Assembly (NCBI GenBank): GCA_964426945.1
Contig: CAYRSS010000020.1
Coordinates: forward strand, 1-64,000
DNA from: CAYRSS01 sp964426945
GTDB taxonomy: Bacteria; Planctomycetota; Phycisphaerae; UBA1845
Reading direction: 5' to 3'
DNA length: 64,000 nt
Both the position numbers and the translations under genes were made by a program. The stretch's first letter is position 1; every line of letters starts with the position of its first letter. Positions 50,493 through 58,987 of this stretch are shown in pieces. Under the pieces are notes generated by a model, which was not told the DNA's origin, did no database searches, and saw only the letters and a list, made by a program, of their open reading frames with translations.

Positions 50493-51968
50493 ATGCGAAT
50501 TGTCGTGATATCCAACCGCTTGCCGGTCGTCGTGGAGGAGAGTGAAGCGGGCTGGCGCCTGAAGCCGGGGACGGGCGGTCTGATCACCGCCCTGGCCCCC
50601 GTGCTTCGCCGCCGCGGCGGACTCTGGATCGGCTGGCCGGGCTCGGCGGGCGACCCGTCCTTTGATGTGGATGCCTCGCTCAAGCCGTTCGGAATCAGCG
50701 AAGGCTATGACCTGGTCCCGGTCACGCTCACGACGGAACAGTTCCACGGGTTCTACGAGGGCTTCTCCAACCAGATCATCTGGCCGCTCTTTCACGACAT
50801 GCAGACCTGCTGCAACTTCGAGCCCGACTTCTGGACCTCCTACCGTGACGTCAATGCTCGCTTCGCCGACGTGGCTGCGCCGCACATCAGGCCGGACGAC
50901 TTCGTCTGGGTGCAGGACTATCACCTCATGGGGCTGGGCGGCGGCTTGCGCAGCCGGGGTGTTGAGAGCAGGATGGGCTTCTTCCTGCACGTGCCCTTTC
51001 CGCCGCCGGACATCTTCTGCAAGCTGCCGTGGCGCTCAGAAATCCTCGAGAGCCTCCTGGCCTATGACGTGCTGGGGTTCCAGGCGCCGCGAGACCTGGA
51101 GAACTTCACCGATTGCATGCGCCGCCTGCTGCCGGGGTTGCGGCGACAGCGCGAGAAAGGCGCAGTCGTCATTGAACACGACGGCCGGACCTGCCGGGTG
51201 GCTGCGTTTCCCATCGGGATCGACTTCGACGCCTTTGCCGAGGCGGCGGCCTCGCCCCCCGTGGCCGAGCGCGTGCAGGAGCTCCGCCGGGACATGCAGG
51301 ATCAGCAGATCATCCTCGGCCTTGACCGGCTCGACTACACCAAGGGCATCCCCTATCGCCTCAAGGCGTTTCAGCTCGCGCTGCGACGCTACCCTGAACT
51401 GCACCGCGCGGTCACCATGATGCAGGTGGTCATCCCCAGCCGCGTGGGCGTGCCGGAGTACCAGGAACTCAAGGCCCAGATCGAACAGCTTGTCTCGGAG
51501 ATCAACGGCGAGTTCACTCAGCCGGGATGGGTGCCGATTCACCATGTATTCCGCAGTCTCGACTACGATGAACTGGTCGCCTACTATCGCCTCGCCGATG
51601 TCGCGCTGATCACGTCCGTCAAGGATGGCATGAACCTGGTGTGCAAGGAATACTGCGCGTGTCAGGTCGAGGGCGATGGCGTGCTGATTCTCAGCGAGTT
51701 TGCCGGGGCAGCCGAACAATTCCGCCGCGACGCCGTGCTGGTCAATCCGTTTGATCTCGACCGGGTCGCCGACGCGCTGCACGCGGCGGTGACCCGTCCG
51801 CGACAGGAGAGACGCCCCGCGATGCGCCGACTCCGCCTGCTCATCAAGCGGCATGACGTGTACTGGTGGGTCGACCAGTTTCTGGAGGCCTGCGGCCTCG
51901 CCGGGCATGGCCCGCGACGGGTCGGCCCCATCGCGGAGCGCCCGGTCGAGGCCACCGCACTGCTCTAG
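50493..51968 (+). CDS. otsA: Trehalose-6-phosphate synthase (GT20)
   Basis: 491 aa from ATG 50493 (MRIVVISNRLPVVVEE). Transfers glucose from a nucleotide-glucose donor to glucose 6-phosphate. Family motifs are complete: GGLITAL, FVWVQDYHLMGLG, FFLHVPFPPPDIF, LGLDRLDYTKGIPYRLKAF (donor phosphate binding), KDGMNLVCKEYCA and LSEFAGAA. About 490 residues fits OtsA. The phosphatase fusion gene follows 32 bp downstream, so both steps of trehalose synthesis are co-transcribed. Confidence 0.95.
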   Translation: MRIVVISNRLPVVVEESEAGWRLKPGTGGLITALAPVLRRRGGLWIGWPGSAGDPSFDVDASLKPFGISEGYDLVPVTLTTEQFHGFYEGFSNQIIWPLFHDMQTCCNFEPDFWTSYRDVNARFADVAAPHIRPDDFVWVQDYHLMGLGGGLRSRGVESRMGFFLHVPFPPPDIFCKLPWRSEILESLLAYDVLGFQAPRDLENFTDCMRRLLPGLRRQREKGAVVIEHDGRTCRVAAFPIGIDFDAFAEAAASPPVAERVQELRRDMQDQQIILGLDRLDYTKGIPYRLKAFQLALRRYPELHRAVTMMQVVIPSRVGVPEYQELKAQIEQLVSEINGEFTQPGWVPIHHVFRSLDYDELVAYYRLADVALITSVKDGMNLVCKEYCACQVEGDGVLILSEFAGAAEQFRRDAVLVNPFDLDRVADALHAAVTRPRQERRPAMRRLRLLIKRHDVYWWVDQFLEACGLAGHGPRRVGPIAERPVEATALL

Positions 51969-52000
51969 AATCGAGCCCGCTGTCCTCAGGATGACGCTTC

Positions 52001-54520
52001 ATGCACGAGCTGGATCAGAAGATCGATGACCTTGCGCGCAGCCCGATTCTGCTGGTCGCCAGTGACTTCGACGGCACGATCGCGCCGATCGTCGCCGATC
52101 CCGCGAAGGCCGAGGCCGATCGCGAGTCCATCGTCGCCCTGCGCGCCCTGGCGGCCATGCCGCAGACCCACGTGGCCATCGTGTCGGGCCGGGCGCTGAG
52201 CGACCTGGCCCAGCGCACGGTGGAGACGCCTGATCTCCACCTCGTCGGCAGCCACGGAAGCGAGTTCGAACCTGGCGTGGTCGTCGACCTTGACGAGGCC
52301 GCGGCCGCCCTCCTGGGCCGGCTCAAGTCCGAGCTCTCCGACATCGCCGGCACCGCCGAGGGCACCTTTGTCGAACTCAAGCCGGCCGGCCTGGCCTTCC
52401 ACTATCGCAACGCAGACGAACGCACGGCCGCCGACGCAATCCGGCGCATCAAGGAGGGTCCCGCCGCCTGGCCCGGCGTGCATGTGCGCGAAGGCAAGAA
52501 GGTGATCGAGCTCAGCGTGGTCTCCACGAACAAGGGCTGCGCCATCCAGCGGCTGCGCCAGCGGCTCGGGGCCTCGGCCGTGCTCTTCCTTGGCGACGAC
52601 GTGACCGACGAAGACGCCTTCGCAACACTCGCCGGACCCGACGCGGGCGTGAAGGTCGGCCCCGGTGAGACGCGCGCCGCCTACCGCATCGACAGCACCT
52701 TCGACGCCTCGCGCCTGCTCGCCCGACTGACGGATCTGCGCGCCGACTGGCTGGCCGGCGCCGAGGCGACCCCGATTGAGCATCACTCGATTCTGTCCGA
52801 CCAGCGGACCTGCGCCCTGGTCGATCCCTTCGGCCGCATCGTGTGGCTGTGCCTGCCGCGGATCGACTCGTCGGCGGTGTTCAGCGAGCTGCTCGGCGGG
52901 CCGTCCGCGGGATTCCTCGACATCCGCCCGCTCGAGGGCGGCGAGCGACCGCGTCAGCGCTACGTCGGCGATTCGATGGTCCTCCAGACCGAGTGGCCTA
53001 ACCTCAGCGTGCTCAGCTACCTCGACTGCGGTGGCGGACGGGCCTATCAGCGCGCGGGCCGCACCGACCTCGTCAGCGTGATCGAGGGTCGCGGCCGGGC
53101 GCGCATTACCTTCGCCCCGCGCCTTGATTTCGGCCGCATGATCACGCGGCTGCGGCCGTGCGAGTCGGGCGTGGAAATCGAAGGGGCGCTCGACTCGATT
53201 GTGCTCTACGGCGCGGGGGTCAAGTGGCGCATCGTCGAGGACGGTCGCCACCAGACGGCCGTCGGCGAGGTCGACGTGGCGTACAAGCCGGTGGTCATCG
53301 AACTGCGATACGGCACGGCGAACCTGAGCGAAGCGGCCGTGCCCGAGGCCACGCGTCGTCAGCGCGTGATGCAATTCTGGTCGCACTGGGCCGAGACGCT
53401 CCACCTGCCCACGGCCGCCACCAGCCTGGTCCGCCGCAGCGCGCTGACCCTCAAGGCGCTGTGTTACGGCCCGACGGGGGCCATCGCCGCCGCCGCGACC
53501 ACGAGCCTTCCCGAACATGCCGGCGGGATACGCAATTGGGACTACCGCTTCTGCTGGCCGCGCGACGCCGCCATGTCGGCCGCATCGCTCGCCCGGCTCG
53601 GGGCCACCGGGCCCGCGCTGAAGCTGCTCGACTGGCTGCTGGGCATCCTCGAACACACCGACCAGGCGCCGATGCTCGCACCGGTCTACACGGTAACCGG
53701 CGGTCACCTCAGCACGGAGGGAGAGATCGCCGAGCTGGCGGGCTACTGCGGCAGCCGTCCGGTCCGCGTGGGCAACGCCGCGGCCCACCAGGTGCAACTC
53801 GACGTGTTCGGCCCGATTGTCGAACTCATCGCTCTGCTCGCCGAGCGCGGTGAGGCGCTGTCGTCGGAACACTGGCGCATGACGCGCTCGATCGTCGATG
53901 CCGTTGCCGCCCGGTGGAGCGAGCCCGACCACGGTATCTGGGAGGTGCGCACCAACCGCAGGCACCATGTCCACTCAAAGGTGATGTGCTGGATGACCGT
54001 CGACCGCGCTCTGCGCGTGGCGAAGTACCTGGGGCGCCGGCAGGAAGAGTGGTCCGCGCTTCGCGCGGAGATCGCCCAGGACATTCTCTCCCACGCTTTC
54101 AACGAGAAGATCGGTGCGTTCACCGCCACCTACGAGGCGTGCGAGGCCGACGCCTCGGCCCTCTTCGTCGGCCTCAGCGGCCTGCTCCCGCCGGACGACC
54201 CGCGCGTCACCCGGACGATCGAGTTCATCGAGCGGACCCTCCTCGACCCGCCGGTGCTCTACCGCTATCGCTACGACGACGGCCTGCCCGGCGTGGAGGG
54301 CGGCTTTTTGATCTGCACGGCGTGGCTGATCGAGGCATACGCAATGGCCGGTCGCCTCGACGACGCGGCGAACCACTTCGAACGTTACGCGGCCCTCGCC
54401 GGGCCCACGGGCCTCATGGCCGAACAGTTCGACCCGCACAGGCGACAGGCCCTGGGGAATTACCCGCAGGCCTACTCGCACCTCGGCCTGATCGACGCCG
54501 CGCTGCGGCTGGCGAAATAG
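52001..54520 (+). CDS. otsB: Fusion of trehalose-6-phosphate phosphatase and GH15 glycoside hydrolase
   Basis: 839 aa. Residues 1-250: HAD phosphatase of the OtsB type with nucleophile motif SDFDGTIAP (Asp22, Asp24), VSGRALSDL, GSHGSEFE, and GDDVTDEDAF (198-207). Residues about 258-839: GH15 protein with SILSDQRTCALVDPFGRI, DSSAVFSELLGG, RNWDYRFCWPRDAAMSA, DHGIWEVR (catalytic acid region), HVHSKVMCWMTVDRAL, LYRYRYDDGLPGVEGGFLICT and NYPQAYSHLGLIDAAL. Some GH15 members are trehalases, others glucoamylase-like. The fusion joins trehalose formation to a possible trehalose- or glucan-degrading activity, and such bifunctional proteins are known annotations. The last eight codons and stop lie within a repeat copied at 61407-61435. 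Confidence 0.9.
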   Translation: MHELDQKIDDLARSPILLVASDFDGTIAPIVADPAKAEADRESIVALRALAAMPQTHVAIVSGRALSDLAQRTVETPDLHLVGSHGSEFEPGVVVDLDEAAAALLGRLKSELSDIAGTAEGTFVELKPAGLAFHYRNADERTAADAIRRIKEGPAAWPGVHVREGKKVIELSVVSTNKGCAIQRLRQRLGASAVLFLGDDVTDEDAFATLAGPDAGVKVGPGETRAAYRIDSTFDASRLLARLTDLRADWLAGAEATPIEHHSILSDQRTCALVDPFGRIVWLCLPRIDSSAVFSELLGGPSAGFLDIRPLEGGERPRQRYVGDSMVLQTEWPNLSVLSYLDCGGGRAYQRAGRTDLVSVIEGRGRARITFAPRLDFGRMITRLRPCESGVEIEGALDSIVLYGAGVKWRIVEDGRHQTAVGEVDVAYKPVVIELRYGTANLSEAAVPEATRRQRVMQFWSHWAETLHLPTAATSLVRRSALTLKALCYGPTGAIAAAATTSLPEHAGGIRNWDYRFCWPRDAAMSAASLARLGATGPALKLLDWLLGILEHTDQAPMLAPVYTVTGGHLSTEGEIAELAGYCGSRPVRVGNAAAHQVQLDVFGPIVELIALLAERGEALSSEHWRMTRSIVDAVAARWSEPDHGIWEVRTNRRHHVHSKVMCWMTVDRALRVAKYLGRRQEEWSALRAEIAQDILSHAFNEKIGAFTATYEACEADASALFVGLSGLLPPDDPRVTRTIEFIERTLLDPPVLYRYRYDDGLPGVEGGFLICTAWLIEAYAMAGRLDDAANHFERYAALAGPTGLMAEQFDPHRRQALGNYPQAYSHLGLIDAALRLAK

Positions 54521-54531
54521 CCTGCAGCGCG
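54497..54531. repeat. Repeat family D, copy 1 (overlaps the otsB/GH15 stop codon)
   Basis: CGCGCTGC (54499-54506) pairs with GCAGCGCG (54524-54531). The loop contains CTGGCGAAATAGCCT with the gene's TAG stop. 29 bases are identical to 61407-61435. Confidence 0.8.
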
Positions 54532-54655
54532 GGGGAATCTGGCGCGCCGCGCGCCGCCGACTCGGTCGCTCGTCGCTGCCTCGCATCGGTCTGCGAAGCA
54601 CCGCCGACGAGACCGGCATCCAACCAGCATGTGCCGACGACCATTCGCCGAATGG

Positions 54656-57600
54656 TCACGGACCGCTCACCGCGCCGGCATCGATGGTGACGGTCCAACC
54701 GGCATGTGGACCTGTGTCCACCGGCGGACAGGGCGGCGTGTCCCAATCGAGTCCCATCGCGGCCAGTTCCTCACGAATCCGCCGTAGGTCCCACAACTGC
54801 GCCACGCCGCTGCGATTGGTGATCTGCACGAGCTGGGTTCCATCGGCGCTGAACGAGCAACCTTGCATCTGGAAGCCCTCGGGCGCCTCGAGGGTGGCGA
54901 GCTCAGAGAGCGTCTGGTAGTCGAGCAGACGGATACGTGTCGCGTCCGAACACGTCGCCAGGAGGGTGCCGTCGCGCGAGCTGCAATGAAACGCCACATG
55001 CTGCTCGACCTGCCGAACGGGCTTCCACGTCCCCACATCCCACTCGGTGATGTGCGTATCGTCGCTCGTGAGGAGGCGGTCGCTCCGCGGGCCGAATTCC
55101 GCGCTGAGGAAGTCTCCCGTCGGCAGCGTCTTGAGGCGTTCGCCGCGCTGCAGGTCCCAGACTTCCGTCGTACGCCCATACCACTGGCAGATCGCGGCAA
55201 GGGTCCCGTCGGGGCTGATTCGCACGCCGCTGCATCGGTGGCCGACGTCCAGCGGCCGGTGGCCGCCGTGGACCAGATCGGTGATGTGAAATCTTCCCGA
55301 GTACATGTGGCCTGCGACGACCAGCGAGCCATCCGGACTCAGCGTGACCGCCTCCGGCGAGGTGATCTCGCCGACGCGCAGCGGCGGCCCGATGGCGAGG
55401 TGATTGCCGGCCACCACCAGCGGCCAGCGGTAGATGCCCTGCCGCTGCGCAGATACGAGGAACCGGCCGGCCCGGTCCGTGGCCAGGGAATGGGCGTAGT
55501 CCACGCCGACGGAAGCGAGTTCACGGCCGGCGACGGGATCGTAGACCCGAAGCCGAGCGGGGCCGTCGCTGATGTCGCTGATCAAAATCACAAGCCCGCT
55601 CTGCGATTCGAACGCGCCGCCGGAAACGGCCGTGCTGTCCACGTTCTCCCAGGCGCCGAGCAAGCGTCTGGAGATGCCGCAATCCAATCGGTCGATCGCA
55701 ATGACCTCGCGCCGCGCCTCGGACAATGTGCCGCCTATCCGGAAGCCGTCTGAAGAGAAGACCGGGCGGCCATGCGGAAACCGCAGGATCTGGCGCTTTG
55801 TCCGCATGTCCCACAGCACGGAGTTTCCATCCCAAGAGAAGGACAGCAGCAGCGAACCGTCGCCGGACGCCGCGAGATGAACCACGCGAGACTCGTGCGT
55901 AGCGAGCACCGCCACCCGCTTCTCCGACGCTACGTCCCACAGTTCGATGTTGTTGTCCGCCGCACCGGCTACCCACCGCCCTTTCGGATCCCAGGCGACG
56001 GCCCATCCGATGATGGGCGAATCAAACAAGGGGGTCATCTCGGCGGTTTCGAGATCGAGCAGTTGGGGCGCGCTGTACTCTCCGTGGTAGAGGAGAAGCT
56101 TCTTTCCGGTAGGGTCGTAGCAGACATAACCCGGCATCCGATCCAACGCAATGCGCCCGACCGGCTCCAGCGTCGCAAGGTCATAGATGTGAATCGCCTG
56201 ATCGAGCCGGCCCACGGCGAGCCGCGAGGCGTCAGGCGAGACATCGAACCGCGATCGGAAGGGGATGTCGTCCAGTTCGAGCCGCAGTTGGCCGGCGGGA
56301 ATATCCCAGACCTCAAGCCTGCGCGGACCGTCGAGCTGATCGAAAGTCCGCACAAGGAGCGGCCAGCGCAGGGTCATGCCGATCAGCTCAACGATTCCGC
56401 CTCTTGCCGTCGGGATCCGGGCCAGTTCGGCGTTGGTGGCGACCTCGAAAACAGTCACCGAGCCGTCCGCATGGCCCGCAGCGCAACGACGGAAATCGAC
56501 GTCGAAGTATGCGGTGCCTTGCCTTTCGATGCGCTGGAGCGGCTCCAGTTCCGGGATGGCGAGTGCCGCGATGACCTCGCTCCTCACCTCAAGGGTGGGT
56601 TCGATTTCGGCGGCGCGCCGCATCGCAGCCATCGCCTGCGTTCGGGCGCCGCTCACGCCGGATCGACGCACGGCGCGTGCCTGGGCGATGAGCGATTCGT
56701 GGAGGCGCTGTTCCGCACGATGCTGAGCAACCAGGGTAGCCTCGTTCGCGAGTCGGGCATCTTCGGCAGCGCGGTTGGCCCGGACGGACAGCACGACTGC
56801 AACCGTGGTCGATATCGAAAGCAGGAGAACGAACAACGCGGCGACAGTCAGCGCAGCACGGAAGCGGTGCACCGTCTTGCGAAGCACATACCAGGTGCTG
56901 TCAGTCTTGGCCTCGATCGGCTCTCCCGCGAGGTACCGCCCCAGATCACGGCCGAAGTCCCCCGCTGATTGGTACCGGCGCGACGGGTCCTTCTGGAGGC
57001 ACTTGAGAACGATCGTCTCCACCTCGTCGTCGATGTCACCGCGGATGGCGCGCGGTCGGATTGGCTCTGCCTGCGCAATGCGATTCATGACTTCACGCAG
57101 CGGTCCGAACACGTCGTAGGGGAAGCGCCCGGTCAGCGCCTGGTAAAGCATCACCCCCAGCGAGTAGACGTCTGTCCGCACATCAAGTCCGATGGCGTTT
57201 CCTGCGACCTGCTCGGGAGAAGCCCACGGCAGCGAGCCCAGGAACTGTCCCGCCATGGTCGTCGCGCGGCGCGCCGCTGTCGCCGAGGTGATGCGATTCC
57301 CGTCTTCGTCGCCCTCCACGAGGGAGCCCGTTGCCTTCGCCAGCCCGAAGTCGAGCACGAGAGGATTACCGGATCCGTCGACCAGGATGTTGCCGGGTTT
57401 GATGTCGCGATGAATGACACCGCGAAGGTGTGCCGCGCTAACGGCGACGCATGTCCTTTCGAAGAGCTTCAGGATCTCCCTGATGTCGGCCCGACCGGCG
57501 GTTCCGGTTCCGGCCGCGAATTCATCAAGCGGGCGGCCCGCGATGAAGTCCATCACGAAGTAGAAGTGTCCACCTGCCCTGCCGCTGTCGTGGATCGTGA

Positions 57601-58003
57601 CGATGTTCGGATGGTGCAGTTGGGCGAGGATTTTCACCTCGCGGTCAAACCGTGCCAGGTCGGCCTCGCCCGCGAATGGGCCCTCGCGCATGACCTTGAT
57701 CGCCACGCGACGATTCGTGGAGTTCTGCATCGCCTCATACACAAGCCCCTGACCGCCGCGACGGACTTCACGAGTCAGCGTGTAGCCCGGCAGCAAGGCG
57801 GCCAGTGCCCGGCCGGTGGCGTCGAGCCCGGCATCGACACCGAAGGGTTGTTCCTGCTCCCCCGCGCCGCTCCCGGCGGCCGATGTCGCGTGAGTCGCGC
57901 TGGCAGCCTGGGAGCGGGCGGCCTCGATCAGCCCGCGCAGTCGCTCCCGCTGGGGCGATCCGTCCCCATCGTCCGCGTCGCGGGTGCGTGCGTTCGGATC
58001 CAT
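54656..58003 (-). CDS. Transmembrane Ser/Thr protein kinase with WD40-like propeller
   Basis: 1115 aa. Kinase domain: REVRRGGQGLVYEA (GQG in the glycine loop), VAIKVM (Lys103), HRDIKPGN (Asp200), DFG (218-220), LPWASPEQ. The juxtamembrane sequence GRYLAGEPIEAKTDSTWYVL matches the kinase at 44689. Membrane helix about 384-406 (LTVAALFVLLLSISTTVAVVL), a short coiled coil, then WD40-type repeats to the end (VFEVATNAELARI, WVAGAADNNIELWDVASEKR, LLLSFSWDGNSVLWDMRTKR, LAAICQWYGRTTEVWDLQRG, LATCSDATRIRLLDYQT). Encoded 38 bp downstream of an ECF sigma gene on the same strand, so the third ECF-kinase module of the window. Confidence 0.93.
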   Translation of the reverse strand: MDPNARTRDADDGDGSPQRERLRGLIEAARSQAASATHATSAAGSGAGEQEQPFGVDAGLDATGRALAALLPGYTLTREVRRGGQGLVYEAMQNSTNRRVAIKVMREGPFAGEADLARFDREVKILAQLHHPNIVTIHDSGRAGGHFYFVMDFIAGRPLDEFAAGTGTAGRADIREILKLFERTCVAVSAAHLRGVIHRDIKPGNILVDGSGNPLVLDFGLAKATGSLVEGDEDGNRITSATAARRATTMAGQFLGSLPWASPEQVAGNAIGLDVRTDVYSLGVMLYQALTGRFPYDVFGPLREVMNRIAQAEPIRPRAIRGDIDDEVETIVLKCLQKDPSRRYQSAGDFGRDLGRYLAGEPIEAKTDSTWYVLRKTVHRFRAALTVAALFVLLLSISTTVAVVLSVRANRAAEDARLANEATLVAQHRAEQRLHESLIAQARAVRRSGVSGARTQAMAAMRRAAEIEPTLEVRSEVIAALAIPELEPLQRIERQGTAYFDVDFRRCAAGHADGSVTVFEVATNAELARIPTARGGIVELIGMTLRWPLLVRTFDQLDGPRRLEVWDIPAGQLRLELDDIPFRSRFDVSPDASRLAVGRLDQAIHIYDLATLEPVGRIALDRMPGYVCYDPTGKKLLLYHGEYSAPQLLDLETAEMTPLFDSPIIGWAVAWDPKGRWVAGAADNNIELWDVASEKRVAVLATHESRVVHLAASGDGSLLLSFSWDGNSVLWDMRTKRQILRFPHGRPVFSSDGFRIGGTLSEARREVIAIDRLDCGISRRLLGAWENVDSTAVSGGAFESQSGLVILISDISDGPARLRVYDPVAGRELASVGVDYAHSLATDRAGRFLVSAQRQGIYRWPLVVAGNHLAIGPPLRVGEITSPEAVTLSPDGSLVVAGHMYSGRFHITDLVHGGHRPLDVGHRCSGVRISPDGTLAAICQWYGRTTEVWDLQRGERLKTLPTGDFLSAEFGPRSDRLLTSDDTHITEWDVGTWKPVRQVEQHVAFHCSSRDGTLLATCSDATRIRLLDYQTLSELATLEAPEGFQMQGCSFSADGTQLVQITNRSGVAQLWDLRRIREELAAMGLDWDTPPCPPVDTGPHAGWTVTIDAGAVSGP

Positions 58004-58041
58004 CGACCTCCCGAGTCACAGCGACGTGGTCGCGAAGGGTG

Positions 58042-58635
58042 TCACGATCTCGAGAAGAACCGCGCATCGTTCACCAGCAGCTCTGCCAGACGCTCGCGGG
58101 CCCTGGCGAGGAGCATCCGCACGGCGCCGTGCTTGCGGCCCATCTGTTCGGCGACTTCCGCCCCGGAAAGACCCTCCAGTTCGTACAGCCGCAGCGCCGT
58201 CTCATAGTCGGGAGGCAGCTGCTTGAGAACCGCGTCGAGGTTCTGCCGCAGCTCCTGCCGCGCATACACGCGGCTCGCAGTCGTGGTGGTGGCGTGGAGC
58301 CGCTCCACGAGGGCTACGTAGGACTCGTCGCTGTCGGGCCGCTGGATGCGTTTCCCGGGTGGCGGGCGGCGGTCGCGCTCCAGCTCCTTGATGGCATCAC
58401 GAAGGTTGTTCTCGGCCACGCGGCGAAGCCAGGCCAGGAACCCCCCCGGCGACGGCGTGAACACCCGGATTCGCAGAAAGACCTCGAGACACGTGACTTG
58501 GAGGATGTCGTCCGCCTCGACGATGCCGCGGTAGCGCGCCCCGATCTTGCGATCGATCTCGCCGTGAAGCTGGACGGAAACCCCGTCCAGCAGGGTCACG
58601 AGCGCCTCCTCGTCCCCGGCCACTGCTCGGCGCAA
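58042..58635 (-). CDS. ECF sigma factor with uncertain start
   Basis: At least 197 aa; the coordinates use a TTG start. Region 2: EADDILQVTCLEVFLRIRVF, GFLAWLRRVAENNLRDAIKE. Region 4: LKQLPPDYETALRLYELEGLSGAEVAEQMGRKHGAVRMLLARARERL, a somewhat different ECF subgroup from the other two. Homology-like sequence (SLDASHDELLLRRAVAGDEEAL) continues upstream of the TTG in frame, but no ATG or GTG is available there. An ATG at 58711 is one frame off. Either a rare start codon is used or a frameshift has separated the true start. Confidence 0.85.
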   Translation of the reverse strand: MRRAVAGDEEALVTLLDGVSVQLHGEIDRKIGARYRGIVEADDILQVTCLEVFLRIRVFTPSPGGFLAWLRRVAENNLRDAIKELERDRRPPPGKRIQRPDSDESYVALVERLHATTTTASRVYARQELRQNLDAVLKQLPPDYETALRLYELEGLSGAEVAEQMGRKHGAVRMLLARARERLAELLVNDARFFSRS

Positions 58636-58987
58636 CAGTAGTTCGTCGTGGGAAGCGTCCAGGCTCCGGTCCTCCGCGTTCGCCTCGGGCCGCCCGACCC
58701 CGGCGGAGCCATTGTACCCCCCGGCGACGGAAATCCCGCAACCCGGGTGACATTGGGCCGGCCCGCGTCGCTTTCGCCCCGACGGACCCGGGGCGGCATG
58801 CAGGGGCGTGCCGCGCGTTCGGCGGCGGGCAGACCCGAGGGAATCCGCGTCTGGGAAAACCCCGAATCTGCGCCGATGCGGCAGCTACGCGATTGAGGTT
58901 TATCCAGATCGGCTCGCGCGCCGCGCGACTGACCGGTCCGGCAGGACCTGTCCAGGAAAATGTGACTTCCAGATAGGAGAACCGAAG
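58636..58987. promoter_or_regulatory. Divergent intergenic region of the third ECF cluster
   Basis: About 350 bp. Its first part probably encodes the true N-terminus of the ECF factor. CCCCGGCGGAG (58698-58708, plus strand) differs by one base from the CCCCGGCGGTG motif in the other two clusters and has the same orientation relative to the secreted-protein gene. AGGAG at 58975-58979 serves the downstream gene. No classical promoter is recognised. Confidence 0.35.

Noticed and set aside
51986..53974. 662-codon frame opposite the otsB/GH15 fusion
   Set aside because: Antisense shadow without recognisable domain.
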